Source: Prostheceraeus crozeri (lineage: Eukaryota; Platyhelminthes; Polycladida; Euryleptidae). Taken from it: a stretch of 64,000 nucleotides of DNA. This document shows, one piece after another, positions 44,301 to 51,751 of the stretch. Position 1 is the first letter of the stretch; each line of letters starts with the position of its first letter. Below the pieces are notes generated by a model. It ran no database searches. It had not been told where the DNA came from and worked only from the letters and a program-made list of their open reading frames with translations. Position numbers and translations under genes: made by a program. The stretch is from NCBI GenBank assembly GCA_907163375.1, contig CAJQUW010006870.1, positions 1 to 64,000 of the forward strand, in the 5' to 3' direction.

Positions 44301-47300
44301 ATATTTTATTTTGTTGCGCTAACGATTGCATAAATTAACTGTGACTTCTTGAAATAATAGATGCTGTTATTATCTCATGAAAACGATGAGCATGTATTTT
44401 CTCATCACATAACACTCGTATGTACTGCGAGCTTTCTGCGTTAATTTCTAATAAAATTCAATGAGCCATTTACCACAGCACTGAGAGTTGTAAAGCTTAC
44501 AGAAAGCTTGAGAACTGCAGTCCCTACAAGACTGTCTGATTCAGAAAGCATTGAAAGATATTTCCAATAGTGCAACGGAGGTTGACTTTTGGTTTAGAAA
44601 CAATTTCCCAAAACCTGAATTTTTTCGCATTTATTTAAAATATTTTGAAAAGGCCAAGTTCATACTAATGACGCTATAGCTGCGTTGTCGAGGTTGGTCC
44701 CCCTAAAACTACATCTCGATGATGGACGTACCTGCAGTATACTTGTGCAAGGACATGAAGTCACACCTCCGTGAATACAAAGGGCTTGCTATGTGGGAAC
44801 ATTCTACCTTACACAAATTAAGTGTATGCATTACATATAGGGCATCATCATCGATGGCGTCTCATGATATCGCTTGGAAGTGACGGTCTGCGCTGTACAT
44901 GTCTACCCCAGTCATAAGCAACAGCTCGTCGAGGCCAGGAACCCAACGAAAACCAAACTTGACACCAAGTAACCAGACCAAATCATCGCTACTCCAGATG
45001 CAGCCATCAAGCAACCGCTCTCGGATTAATATGTTCACAGAAGGATGTCTTTCACGGTCATTGTCAGCTATCAATGGAGCTATTCTCCACGGTCACCAGA
45101 CTTATTCCCCTGGAGCAATCATCTTCACAACTTGTACAGTCCATCATGACACTTCACAAGGACAGAGAAGCTGCGGTTATGACCAGCGTCGGACCTGCAG
45201 ACATCTCTTCAACCACCTCCGGAGTCTTCAAGGAGACACATTCACAACATCCTTGTTTGCGCTAGTGCTGGACTGGGTTCTTCATCAACACGGACTGCTG
45301 CTTCTGTAGCTAAATTTCATCAGTCATCAACTTTCTGTTGAAGGCGATTTTCGCTCTCCCAAAAAGACAATTTTAAGACTCTAAATGCACGTGTTTGTTA
45401 GTCTCAAAACATAGAAGCTGACGCAACCGGCTATTATCCTTCTGCTGAGTGGCATTTATGCTATAATGTAATTACATAATCGATACTAAATCATCATCTA
45501 TCACGTTGATTGGTTATAATTATGATTACATGGTTCCTTGCATCCAACAAGACCCGATAGTTATTAGTAATATGTGCGGATAACGGTATATCAGAATGTC
45601 TAAACCAAACATACGAGTAAATATGAAATGAATATTTACAGCAAGACACAAAACCTACGTTCTGCAAAAAATGTATGGCGAGGCTGCTGTATTTGGGTTC
45701 TTTGTACAATGAGTAATTCAATTTGATTTCGTCTACTTAACCCATCTTTGTGCTAGATATGCAGAACACCATGAATGATGCCATTGATAAATTGAATTGG
45801 TATTGGCGCCTAGCGCACCGACAAGCCGAGTACATTATTTTCACGTTTTTCTCCTTCTTTCTATGCCTACTTCCGGATTCCTTGAAATTGAGAGATGGAG
45901 TATATGCCTGAAAAATGGAATGATCATCATCTTGCCCTGTTGTAAGATGAACTTAAAGGAGATAAACAAATGTGTGAGTGCACGTGTATTATGGATATCT
46001 ATCTACTGTCGGTCGCCTAGGAGGCTCCTAGGTCTTCTCAGGATCCTTGGCAGCGATACAAGAAGATATTCATACACTGGCTTCATGCCCAGTAAGTCCT
46101 CCTCTGATCATGTATTCGCCTGTGTATTGAGAAACACTGAGAATTCCGCAGGATTAGACAACTCTCTATTGCTTTTGTAGATCTCAAAGCTACATCTCAG
46201 TCAAAACGCAGTGGAAGTACCCGCTGAGCTTTGCGAAATATTCAAGAAAGCATTCGACTCATCTAAAAGTTGTGTTCGAGTTGATGGTAAGCTGACGTTG
46301 ACCTCAGAAAGGACGAGAAGCAACTTAACAATTGTATTTAATGTGGTAAATGTAAAGAATGAATTAAATCAACAACAAAGACTATCTCTCAAACTAAATC
46401 TAGCGTAGGCAAAGATTCAAAACTTTTATAAAGTAAAGTAATTTACCAGACTGTGGTGAGCCTTATGATAAAATATTCATATCTACTTTGTTAACACTTA
46501 CATGTAATAAGAAACTTTTTTGCTTATAGTGACGTAGGCTAGAAAGTACTTCATCAATGAATAAGCATCACTTCACTCATAATGAGGAACTTAATCAAAA
46601 TAGTCATTAGGTTTTCAAAAGTCCCTTGCAAAGGAAGTTACCTTCAGAGAAGTCATTCTTCGATATTATCCTGCTTTCATTGATTCGTCCGTAAATGTTC
46701 ATAGCTGTGCAAGACACTGTGAGATTTTCAAAGTCTTCATTCATTTCCCATTTTAAATCCACATCCACTTCCCCTCTTCGCTCTTTTCTTGTTCCTTTAT
46801 TGTCGCGTACGGAAAGAAGGATATCGGGATTCGGACGTCCAAGAGCTGAGCATTGAATCAAAATTGCATCATTGATTTTTTCCCACGAAATTTCGATTTT
46901 TTCAGGAGGATCTAGCAGAGGAGAGAGAAATCTAAGAAGGATCCATTACTTACGAAAGTTTGATCAATTAATCTCGTTCAATGACATTGCAGTTTGACAA
47001 TATAGAAAATCATAGAATCCTAGATGTTGCGAAAATTTGAAAAAGTTGTAACAGTATCATGCCAATTTGTTCAAATGTGATATATAAACGATGAATACTT
47101 CCAGGATGGCCGCCAACAGGAGGTTCTTCATACTTGAGTTGATGCTAAAAACAGCTTTCGTCTCTCCTTGAAATTTATTGACCAGATTAAAATAGTTAAT
47201 TAAAAGATATGTACAACCCCTACGCGTTTCGAGCGTTCGCTCTTCCTCAGGGGGTAATTCGCTAAAACCAACTGATCTGGCCGCTCATATGGGCTGCTTA

Positions 47301-50300
47301 TATACAATGCTAACGGTTGAGAGATGTTTAAAATACCATCAACTCTTTTCTTCGATTGATTTTTGGAATCAACTGTTTAATGTAACGAGCTTCAGTCAGT
47401 CTAGTGTCCAATACATTTTTGCACTTATCAAGAATTTCAAGGTCAAAATCAGTCAAACGTTTTGATCTACATTTCAGACAATGTTCTGCCATAGCACTCG
47501 AATCAACATTACCTTTATCTACAGCACGCTTGTGTTCATTATAACGATGCTTAAAAGGACGCGAGGTTTGACCAATATAGAAATCTTTACAATGATGGCA
47601 TGTAAATTTGTATACCAAAAACCGATCTGTACACTTCATCTTATTAGGCAAACTCTCACAAACAATGCAACTTTCTTGTTTTTCTACTTTTTGTTTGAAT
47701 TTCAAGGCATTATATAAAGTTTTATTAGGGGAGCTAACAAGATTTATCGGTAACTCGTATTTTTTAATTAATTTGCGGATATCACGATCAGTTTTATCGT
47801 TAACATATCCGAGTTTCAAATATGTACTGTTTTTACTTATTTCCTTGCATCTTTTACTATTTTTCTTATGTTTTCGTTTCATTGAAAATCCATTTTTACT
47901 TAATTTAGTTTCAAGTTTATTAAAAGCTACCTTGCAATCAGCTTCGTTGCTACATCTTCTCTTTACGTAGTTGATGCTATTATTTACGTAATTGTTTTTG
48001 ATATGGTTAGGCACGTAACTATCGCTGCGCAGTGAAATACCCTAATGTATTTCTTTCTCAAACCATTTATAATTCATACTGCCTTCTTTCACCGTGATGC
48101 TTATGTCCAAGAAATTAAGTGTAAGGTTTTTTGGAACTTCCAGAGTAAATTCAATATTCTCATCGATGCCATTAAAAGTTCTTAATATTACATCAAAGTC
48201 GAAGTCTTTGTCAAAGGGACCCATAATTACGTCATCAATGTATCGAGCATAAATGCTTGGAGATATATTGTGCTGTGATTTCAAAAGTTGCAGAAATTTA
48301 CTTTCAATGCTATGCATAAACAAAACCGCAAAAGGCGGATTAAAATGGGCTCCCATAGGACAGCCTTTAATTTGAAGGTAATTTTTGCCATTATATTCGA
48401 TCTCGTAGTTAAAACATACAAACTTGAGCATTTTTTCAATTGATTCTAAATCAATGCCAAAGTTATTTATTTTGTTCCAATTTTCCTTCGTAAACTCTAT
48501 GACTGCCACAATAGCATCCATGATCGGTATACTTGGGTATAGGTTTTTCACAATTAAGGATATAAAAGTTGAATTTTCAGTTATTGGGAAGTTATTACTG
48601 TTTAACCGCTCAATAAGATTTTCAGTGTTTGTGATGTGTGAAGGGACTAAGGTCATAAGTTGAGACACGATTTTGCTCAATAAACAGTCTACTTTTTCCG
48701 TGGGATTATTTATGCACGAGGCGATCGGCCGCAAAGGATAGACTCCGTTATTTGCCATTTTATGATCTTTCAACGTAGTCCTAAAAGTGGCTGGTTCTAT
48801 ACCACAACTTAGTAATTTCTCGATTTCTTGTTTTTTTAGATTATTTTTGCAAACTGATCTAATAATTACATTAGGCTGGGTTTCTAACTTTGCGACGCTA
48901 GACTTTTTTAGCTTTTTGTAGGTATTTTCATCATTCAATATCTCTTCGGTGCTTTTTGTCAACGTTTCTCTTTCAATGACTTGTAGTCTGTTAGTCTTAT
49001 CTGTAGGAACCACAGTAAGGTCATTTTGTTCTAGAAACTTACGAGAAACAATTATATCTTTTTGAATTTGCTTGTTTTGCTGTTTCTGAGACTGTATTAG
49101 CTTCATCACCTCAGCACGAAAAAGCTGTAGATTAGTTTTTTGGTTTTCGTTCATTCTAGGAGGCAAATTAACTTTATTCTTACTAAATGGAACACTTATG
49201 TTCTCCTCATCCGAGCAATCATTTTCAAACACTGTACTCCATCTCATACGATAAGTAAGCTTGTCTAACTCTTTTTCAACATCACTAACAAAGTGTTTGT
49301 TAACATTATGAGGCACTCTGAATTTATGACCTTTTTCCAAAAGTTTATTAAGAGTTGACGGTATCTTATCATCTCCACCTACGGAAACAGACTCATCGAA
49401 AACAAGACTAGTTCTCAAATGCTCCGAAGAAAGACACAGAAAGTCATCCTCGTACTGAAAAGGAAAAGTAGGAGCTCCATCAACACGGCACTTCTTGAGA
49501 GGTACAGGATACACTTCTCCACCAGTGATAGCACTCCACTTCTTTGTATGGGTCTCGTAGGTTTCATTCTCCAGCCGTCTCATCGTGTATCGTATATCTC
49601 CAGCCGTCCAGCTTACTTATCGTATGAGATGGAGTACAGTGTTTGAAAATGATTGCTCGGATGAGGGGAACATAAGTGTTCCATTTAGTAAGAATATCCT
49701 TTGCGGCCGATCGCCTCGTGCATAAATAATCCCACGGAAAAAGTAGACTGGTTATTGAGCAAAATCGTGTCTCAACTTATGACCTTAGTCCCTTCACACA
49801 TCACAAACACTGAAAATCTTATTGAGCGGTTAAACAGTAATAACTTCCCAATAACTGAAAATTCAACTTTTATATCCTTAATTGTGAAAAACCTATACCC
49901 AAGTATACCGATCATGGATGTTATTGTGGCAGTCATAGAGTTTACGAAGGAAAATTGGAACAAAATAAATAACTTTGGCATTGATTTAGAATCAATTGAA
50001 AAAATGCTCAAGTTTGTATGTTTTAACTACGAGATCGAATATAATGGCAAAAATTACCTTCAAATTAAAGGCTGTCCTATGGGAGCCCATTTTAATCCGC
50101 CTTTTGCGGTTTTGTTTATGCATAGCATTGAAAGTAAATTTCTGCAACTTTTGAAATCACAGCACAATATATCTCCAAGCATTTATGCTCGATACATTGA
50201 TGACGTAATTATGGGTCCCTTTGACAAAGACTTCGACTTTGATGTAATATTAAGAACTTTTAATGGCATCGATAAGAATATTGAATTTACTCTGGAAGTT

Positions 50301-51751
50301 CCAAAAAACCTTACACTTAATTTCTTGGACATAAGCATCACGGTGAAAGAATTATAAATGGTTTGAGAAAGAAATACATTAGGGTTTTCACTGCGCAGCG
50401 ATAGTTACGTGCCTAACCATATCAAAAACAATTACGTAAATAATAGCATCAACTACGTAAAGAGAAGATGTAGCAACGAAGCTGATTGCAAGGTAGCTTT
50501 TAATAAACTTGAAACTAAATTAAGTAAAAATGGATTTTCAATGAAACGAAAACATAAGAAAAATAGTAAAAGATGCAAGGAAATAAGTAAAAACAGTACA
50601 TATTTGAAACTCGGATATGTTAACGATAAAACTGATCGTGATATCCGCAAATTAATTAAAAAATACGAGTTACCGATAAATCTTGTTAGCTCCCCTAATA
50701 AAACTTTATATAATGCCTTGAAATTCAAACAAAAAGTAGAAAAACAAGAAAGTTGCATTGTTTGTGAGAGTTTGCCTAATAAGATGAAGTGTACAGATCG
50801 GTTTTTGGTATACAAATTTACATGCCATCATTGTAAAGATTTCTATATTGGTCAAACCTCGCGTCCTTTTAAGCATCGTTATAATGAACACAAGCGTGCT
50901 GTAGATAAAGGTAATGTTGATTCGAGTGCTATGGCAGAACATTGTCTGAAATGTAGATCAAAACGTTTGACTGATTTTGACCTTGTAATTCTTGATAAGT
51001 GCAAAAATGCATTGGACACTAGACTGACTGAAGTTCGTTACATTAAACAGTTGATTCCAAAAATCAATCGAAGAAAAGAGTTGATGGTATTTTAAACATC
51101 TCTCAACCGTTAGCATTGTATATAAGCAGCCCATATGAGCGGCCAGATCAGTTGGTTTTAGCGAATTACCCCCTGAGGAAGAGCGAACGCTCGAAACGCG
51201 TAGGGGTTGTACATATCTTTTAATTAACTATTTTAATCTGGTCAATAAATTTCAAGGAGAGACGAAAGCTGTTTTTAGCATCAACTCAAGTATGAATACT
51301 TCAGAATTCATTAATGTACAATGAAGGAGATAACTTACAATGAACGTTCATTTTCATTGACTTTTCAGGTCCTCCTTTAAAACCACAAACTATCATCTTG
51401 TCATTATCAGAAAGACGAACACTTGTCCACCACGTCAATTTCATCCACTGATATCCTTCTTCATCTGTGATCGTCACATTGGACGTCGCCCTGCCAAGAT
51501 CTCTTCCACCTGATGGACAAAGGAAACGATGAGGAAATCATCACCTCAAAGAGATAACAACACTCACCTAACGTGGCGATCATCTTTGGAGCGTGGTTTG
51601 AATCTCCAGTCTGAAGTTGGCAGAAAATTGAAGTATTCTGAGGAAGCAGTACCAGATCTTTGTCGCTGCTGTTGTTGATCTTCAATGCACGAATAGATGG
51701 CCGCCATTTGACTTGGATTTGTTTAAAGACTGAAATTCTTCTGCTTGAAAA
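23340..51751 (-). CDS. Host Ig-superfamily transmembrane receptor with tyrosine-motif tail (split gene)
   Basis: Eleven exons with canonical or near-canonical splice sites and fully consistent phases were placed by eye on the minus strand: 51568-51751, 51339-51509, 46642-46911, 43429-43542, 40428-40480, 30622-30662, 29572-29620, 27969-28010, 25288-25329, 24997-25044 and 23954-23995. A possible last exon lies at 23388-23465. They encode two Ig-like domains, a single transmembrane helix with a basic stop-transfer, and a tail of about 130 residues with six tyrosine motifs. It would be a type I cell-surface receptor signalling through SH2 proteins. The 5' end (signal peptide, perhaps further Ig domains) is not found. 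Introns are filled with transposons. No orthologue is recognised. Confidence 0.75.
23388..23465 (-). CDS. Possible last exon of the receptor gene
   Basis: Acceptor 'actgtgcttccag' followed by 25 codons in phase 0 and a TGA (RIIQEQALQFLNETK...). An AATAAA lies about 25 nt downstream on the same strand (23358-23363). The phase agrees with the preceding exon. No motif supports it, so it is tentative. Confidence 0.35.
   Translation of the reverse strand, partial: RIIQEQALQFLNETKSNHRCISTIN
23954..23995 (-). CDS. Receptor tail exon 7, duplicated unit without its tyrosine
   Basis: 42 bp, symmetric phase 0, acceptor and donor (gtaagt) both kept. It encodes GKCDDGRSNAEMEK: aligned with the two YAEM exons, the tyrosine is replaced by asparagine. 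The exon may still be spliced in as a spacer. Confidence 0.6.
24997..25044 (-). CDS. Receptor tail exon 6, ITIM-like motif
   Basis: 48 bp, symmetric phase 0, acceptor 'ttattttgattggcag', donor gtaggt. It encodes INGLDNDSVEYRKVLR. VEYRKV satisfies the (S/I/V/L)xYxx(I/V/L) pattern of immunoreceptor inhibitory motifs that recruit SHP phosphatases. Confidence 0.65.
25288..25329 (-). CDS. Receptor tail exon 5, motif YAEM
   Basis: 42 bp, symmetric phase 0, same splice sites as the 27969 copy. It encodes GKVEDENEYAEMKD, differing from its sister by two residues. Confidence 0.75.
27350..27676 (-). CDS. Unrecognised 108-codon frame in a receptor intron
   Basis: Starts MPASATTYFPKYCGSLREIV and continues with protein-like composition (KYLASHIYEVSTARTNKM) to a stop at 27350. 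It lies between two tail exons on the same strand and has no evident splice sites. It may be a fragment of a transposon protein. No family is recognised. Confidence 0.25.
   Translation of the reverse strand: MPASATTYFPKYCGSLREIVNEILEVNDVKFTGQKNCQKYLASHIYEVSTARTNKMTHLKYVPPNISPNFNITAEKFDQILKVQSGTDTKLAGQVTQKLKIFINSIEN
27969..28010 (-). CDS. Receptor tail exon 4, motif YAEM
   Basis: 42 bp, symmetric phase 0, acceptor 'ctttctcctttccag', donor gtaagt. It encodes GKVEDGNEYAEMED, a YxxM motif. It is one of three duplicated exons (with 25288 and 23954). Confidence 0.75.
28015..29571. other. Receptor intron, no gene recognised
   Basis: Short frames on both strands only. The region is less A/T-rich than its surroundings between 28650 and 29200 but shows no domain, repeat pair or splice-bounded exon I can defend. 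29621-30621 is likewise intron without recognisable content. Confidence 0.4.
29572..29620 (-). CDS. Receptor tail exon 3, motif YVEM
   Basis: 49 bp, phase 2 to 0. Acceptor 'gtcttcttttctag', donor gtaagt. It encodes DNSNDYVEMNISPSQT. YVEM fits the YxxM consensus bound by the SH2 domains of PI3-kinase p85. Confidence 0.7.
30622..30662 (-). CDS. Receptor tail exon 2, motif YEIQ
   Basis: 41 bp, phase 0 to 2, donor gtaagt, weaker acceptor 'gtatttgaactgag'. It encodes ECNEHQGNDCYEI and then a split glutamine codon. The 9.8-kb intron before it holds the 8.9-kb transposon. Confidence 0.6.
30846..31070 (+). repeat. Left terminal inverted repeat of the 8.9-kb transposon
   Basis: Matches 39548-39764 in reverse complement. 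A conserved core is 'gtggccttgacttattcg' plus 'ttctctaaaaatag' in the opposite arm. Confidence 0.85.
31242..32425 (-). mobile_element. Tc1/mariner-family transposon inserted in the 8.9-kb element
   Basis: Starts with tacaccttttccaa and ends with ttggaaaaggtgta; the inverted similarity continues imperfectly for about 60 bp. The flanks, when joined, reproduce the contiguous sequence found in the inverted paralogue near 36500, which therefore shows the empty site. TA is the family's usual target. It carries one transposase frame on the minus strand. Confidence 0.85.
31477..32172 (-). CDS. Tc1/mariner (DDE) transposase, C-terminally truncated
   Basis: 231 residues, starting MTMPRNRISDVDKQRIVAAY. 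The N-terminal helix-turn-helix DNA-binding region (about residues 8-50) includes ETARQLGI and YAIIRRYQQHG. A linker with RPRGG and a second DNA-binding part follow. VYVDESGFRLWLRR around residue 160 then supplies the first catalytic aspartate (D-E-S/T-G/T-F). Family members run to about 340 residues. The later catalytic Asp and Asp/Glu are absent here because the frame runs into a GC-rich 'cgccgccc' repeat and stops. The enzyme is therefore dead. Confidence 0.85.
   Translation of the reverse strand: MTMPRNRISDVDKQRIVAAYERHEDFAETARQLGILQGTAYAIIRRYQQHGVVSRPRGGTRNRRIDAQMINAIVSVVEEHPEYTLIQINTELRHRLPHKPRICENSVANALNGRLITLKLLRDVPAQRNSPDVKAARRDMAQWLLRMANVEKVYVDESGFRLWLRRSMGRALRGQPAFRVVNARQSAHMSTIFAVSNERGLVHHAFKEGGYRAADFKVRVKVRRLIEGGAY
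32786..34654. mobile_element. Foldback-type non-autonomous element with 'cctaacttagg' arms
   Basis: Left arm 'ttatgctagaacaa' plus repeated 'cctaacttagg'; right arm is the reverse complement, about 200 bp, with 'gtatgcttgaacg' in both. The sequence gcaccag occurs on both sides (32779-32785 and 34655-34661) and may be the target duplication, though the arm edges do not align perfectly with it. The arms are self-complementary internally. The core (33000-34400) has no recognised gene. Confidence 0.65.
34953..35900 (+). CDS. Transposase-like protein of the 8.9-kb transposon (decayed)
   Basis: The frame to 35759 contains IRIGIDGVGGFIKVCLSVFD, then VKKAFIIGIVPEDPESYVN and IPFTIASDLKLCNILL. In the next frame it continues with MAHGSLHPCTWC, so a frameshift near the stop at 35759 separates the last part. 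I recall this combination (a D-G-x-G-G-F strand, VPE..E.Y.N, DLK..N.LLG and a CxWC pair) from uncharacterised transposon proteins of cnidarians and other invertebrates. The aspartates and the strand order suggest an RNase-H-like catalytic core. Superfamily unassigned. Confidence 0.5.
36358..36660 (+). other. Internal segment of the 8.9-kb transposon, inverted copy of 31075-31241/32426-32480
   Basis: The reverse complement of 36400-36660 matches 31075-31241 and continues at 32426 with 'gagtgtatgctgcagg'. An 85-codon frame (36358-36615, with NNSCVFCLKGQLVQNF) is open here and may be the end of a transposon gene. Confidence 0.55.
37097..37327. mobile_element. piggyBac-like MITE flanked by TTAA
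   Basis: 223 bp between two ttaa tetranucleotides (37097-37100 and 37324-37327), with 11-bp inverted ends cctcttgagcc / ggctcaagagg. TTAA targeting is the piggyBac signature. It contains internal 'catgacgtgc'/'gcacgtcat' inverted words and no gene. Confidence 0.75.
38562..38855 (+). CDS. Transposon-associated C-terminal domain
   Basis: 97 codons including NDWVSVDYVGDQYPGQIISI and ENWAKVSRLARAGQYFRYSK. The W-V-x-V-x-Y....Y-P-G pattern is a small SH3/chromo-like barrel found at the C-termini of many transposon-derived proteins. It lies just inside the right inverted repeat of the 8.9-kb element in the same orientation as its transposase-like gene. It is isolated from the rest of that gene by about 2.5 kb. 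Confidence 0.45.
   Translation: MIVDQIIHKINLYLLTSHFNKEENFSTNDWVSVDYVGDQYPGQIISISENWAKVSRLARAGQYFRYSKSPDIHRYPREDIVKKIAEPTLVNSKGSYK
39548..39764 (-). repeat. Right terminal inverted repeat of the 8.9-kb transposon
   Basis: Reverse complement of 30846-31070, ending in acgtggaatgaccc. The inner boundary at about 39548 is where similarity to the left arm stops ('gacggcc'). Confidence 0.85.
40428..40480 (-). CDS. Receptor tail exon 1, motif YISV
   Basis: 53 bp, phase 1 to 0. The strong acceptor is 'ttttcccttgttcgtag' and the donor is gtaaac. It encodes VDSNHYISVELSHIPDNS. The phase fits the transmembrane exon and the next tail exon exactly. Confidence 0.6.
40735..41953 (-). mobile_element. LINE 3' end (endonuclease/RT type), split by a hAT MITE
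   Basis: On the minus strand VLMYGSETWPLTSK precedes the hAT insertion and LTMLRFMAGVRWRDRIPNK, RLRWFGHVKRSED and GRPKKSWRSCISEDLKKL follow it: the classic C-terminal tail of RTE/Jockey-like LINE reverse transcriptases. A stop interrupts the tail between SGR and PVGRPKK. The copy is 5'-truncated. 'cactctcactcactctcact' near its 3' end may be the tail repeat. Confidence 0.75.
41133..41815. mobile_element. hAT MITE with perfect 8-bp target duplication
   Basis: 683 bp. Ends are cagtgttgccacagcggcg and its reverse complement. Flanked by catggcat on both sides (41125-41132 and 41816-41823). CAGTG-type ends and 8-bp duplications are diagnostic of hAT. No transposase is inside, so it is non-autonomous. 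It interrupts the LINE and is therefore younger. Confidence 0.9.
42197..42934. mobile_element. hAT-like element with 'agggatgcggagtc' ends
   Basis: 738 bp. Left end cagggatgcggagtcc, right end gactcagcatccctg; both are followed inward by ggagtc-rich repeats ('gactccgactccg'). Flanks gtagatag and gtagagtc are a possible degraded 8-bp duplication. A solitary related end lies at about 44159. It encloses an exon-like segment at 42477-42572. Confidence 0.55.
42477..42572 (+). CDS. Splice-bounded exon-like segment inside the hAT-like element
   Basis: A strong acceptor 'ctcccgtttctaccag' precedes and a strong donor gtaaga follows about 96 bp encoding AGKSTSFFEKYECTFDFNI and RFGGEITHTINVR. The alternating strand pattern resembles ASH/Ig-like domains of axonemal proteins such as hydin, but I cannot confirm this. 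Orientation is opposite to the receptor gene. Confidence 0.35.
43429..43542 (-). CDS. Receptor exon: transmembrane helix
   Basis: 114 bp if the donor gtgagc at 43428 is used (phase 1 to 1), after an excellent acceptor 'tttttgctttccccag'. It encodes the helix WTIMGCVLLGIAFVCAVVTS followed by FKRRN, a basic stop-transfer. If the donor is not used the frame ends at a stop at 43403-43405 after 13 more codons, giving a tail-less form; this could be a regulated alternative. Confidence 0.75.
43543..45990. other. Receptor intron, mostly unassigned
   Basis: Contains the solitary hAT-like end at about 44159. A less A/T-rich stretch at 44690-45310 has open frames on both strands (for example 44899-45309 plus) that look weakly coding but match nothing I know. 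Confidence 0.4.
45990..46330 (+). mobile_element. LINE reverse-transcriptase fragment
   Basis: Plus-strand pieces GFMPSKSSSDHVFACVLR and, after it, KSCVRVDGKLT correspond to the 'GFxxxxSTxDqIFxLR' and 'SxVRxxGxLT' segments that bracket motif A of RTE/Jockey-type reverse transcriptases. The frame changes between them and the copy is short and decayed. It lies between the second Ig exon and the transmembrane exon, antisense to the gene. Confidence 0.55.
46642..46911 (-). CDS. Receptor exon: second Ig-like domain
   Basis: 270 bp, phase 1 to 1, a whole Ig domain in one exon. It opens with the typical interdomain YPPEKIEISWE, has ILIQCSALGRPNPDI (B strand cysteine, G.P.P) and NLTVSCTAMNIYG (F strand cysteine). 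The intron towards the first domain is 4.4 kb and holds the inverted Penelope pair. Confidence 0.85.
47328..48014 (-). CDS. Penelope GIY-YIG endonuclease domain, left copy
   Basis: 228 residues. After a basic N-terminus comes a zinc-binding CIVCESLPNKMKC. The GIY-YIG nuclease reads VYKFTCHHCKDFYIGQTSRP followed by FKHRYNEHKRAV. This nuclease cuts target DNA for Penelope retrotransposition. The copy is intact as a frame and nearly identical to 50409-51095 (about three residue differences, all near the C-terminus). Confidence 0.9.
   Translation of the reverse strand: MPNHIKNNYVNNSINYVKRRCSNEADCKVAFNKLETKLSKNGFSMKRKHKKNSKRCKEISKNSTYLKLGYVNDKTDRDIRKLIKKYELPINLVSSPNKTLYNALKFKQKVEKQESCIVCESLPNKMKCTDRFLVYKFTCHHCKDFYIGQTSRPFKHRYNEHKRAVDKGNVDSSAMAEHCLKCRSKRLTDFDLEILDKCKNVLDTRLTEARYIKQLIPKINRRKELMVF
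48042..49583 (-). CDS. Penelope-type reverse transcriptase
   Basis: 513 residues starting MRRLENETYETHTKKW. The N-terminal 200 residues are charged and helical. RT motifs follow: FRTTLKDHKMANNGVYPLRP, ISLIVKNLYPSIPIMDA, GCPMGAHFNPPFAVLFMHSI and YARYIDDVIMG with the catalytic Y-x-D-D, then LNFLDISI. Penelope RTs are related to telomerase RT. The GIY-YIG part follows at 47328-48014; a gap of about 30 bp with a stop separates the two frames. The right copy matches it from 49701 to 50357. Confidence 0.85.
   Translation of the reverse strand: MRRLENETYETHTKKWSAITGGEVYPVPLKKCRVDGAPTFPFQYEDDFLCLSSEHLRTSLVFDESVSVGGDDKIPSTLNKLLEKGHKFRVPHNVNKHFVSDVEKELDKLTYRMRWSTVFENDCSDEENISVPFSKNKVNLPPRMNENQKTNLQLFRAEVMKLIQSQKQQNKQIQKDIIVSRKFLEQNDLTVVPTDKTNRLQVIERETLTKSTEEILNDENTYKKLKKSSVAKLETQPNVIIRSVCKNNLKKQEIEKLLSCGIEPATFRTTLKDHKMANNGVYPLRPIASCINNPTEKVDCLLSKIVSQLMTLVPSHITNTENLIERLNSNNFPITENSTFISLIVKNLYPSIPIMDAIVAVIEFTKENWNKINNFGIDLESIEKMLKFVCFNYEIEYNGKNYLQIKGCPMGAHFNPPFAVLFMHSIESKFLQLLKSQHNISPSIYARYIDDVIMGPFDKDFDFDVILRTFNGIDENIEFTLEVPKNLTLNFLDISITVKEGSMNYKWFEKEIH
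49701..50357 (+). CDS. Penelope reverse transcriptase, right copy (internally deleted, truncated)
   Basis: 218 residues homologous to the C-terminal half of the left copy from MRPIASCINNPTEKVD to LNFLDISITVKE. The same YIDD, CPMG and FLD motifs are present. The N-terminal half is missing because the DNA jumps from 'catttagtaagaat' directly to 'atcctttgcggccgatcg', skipping about 450 bp present in the left copy. Confidence 0.85.
   Translation: MRPIASCINNPTEKVDWLLSKIVSQLMTLVPSHITNTENLIERLNSNNFPITENSTFISLIVKNLYPSIPIMDVIVAVIEFTKENWNKINNFGIDLESIEKMLKFVCFNYEIEYNGKNYLQIKGCPMGAHFNPPFAVLFMHSIESKFLQLLKSQHNISPSIYARYIDDVIMGPFDKDFDFDVILRTFNGIDKNIEFTLEVPKNLTLNFLDISITVKEL
50409..51095 (+). CDS. Penelope GIY-YIG endonuclease domain, right copy
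   Basis: Same 228-residue frame as the left copy in inverted orientation, with FYIGQTSRPFKHRYNEHKRA intact. Near-identity over the whole length shows a recent common source or gene conversion between the arms. Confidence 0.9.
   Translation: MPNHIKNNYVNNSINYVKRRCSNEADCKVAFNKLETKLSKNGFSMKRKHKKNSKRCKEISKNSTYLKLGYVNDKTDRDIRKLIKKYELPINLVSSPNKTLYNALKFKQKVEKQESCIVCESLPNKMKCTDRFLVYKFTCHHCKDFYIGQTSRPFKHRYNEHKRAVDKGNVDSSAMAEHCLKCRSKRLTDFDLVILDKCKNALDTRLTEVRYIKQLIPKINRRKELMVF
51339..51509 (-). CDS. Receptor exon: first Ig-like domain, C-terminal half
   Basis: 171 bp, phase 1 to 1, donor gtaagt. It encodes SNVTITDEEGYQWMKLTWW and then LSDNDKMIVCGFKGG; the cysteine pairs with that of the previous exon as the F-strand cysteine. 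The intron separating the halves is only 58 bp. Confidence 0.7.
51568..51751 (-). CDS. Receptor exon: first Ig-like domain, N-terminal half
   Basis: 184 bp, phase 0 in, phase 1 out. The acceptor is 'ttcctctacag' and the donor is gtgagtg. It encodes VKWRPSIRALKINNSSD and then LLPQNTSIFCQLQTG, whose cysteine sits in the B-strand position of an Ig fold. Confidence 0.7.

Larger units (their letters stand above)
47102..51291. mobile_element. Inverted pair of Penelope-like retroelements
   Basis: A 4.2-kb quasi-palindrome. The left arm (minus) carries the longer copy; the right arm (plus) carries a shorter copy lacking an internal block. The arms meet near 49600-49680, 5' ends together. The outer termini share the sequence around 'cccctacgcgtttcgagcg'. 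An 11-bp direct repeat atgaatacttc flanks the whole (47091-47101 and 51292-51302), consistent with a single integration. The copies differ at only a few residues, so they are young. Insertion is in the receptor intron between the two Ig domains. Confidence 0.85.

Noticed and set aside
44899-45309. 136-codon plus-strand frame in a receptor intron
   Set aside because: Open frames exist on both strands, no domain is recognised and no splice sites or conservation clues support it.
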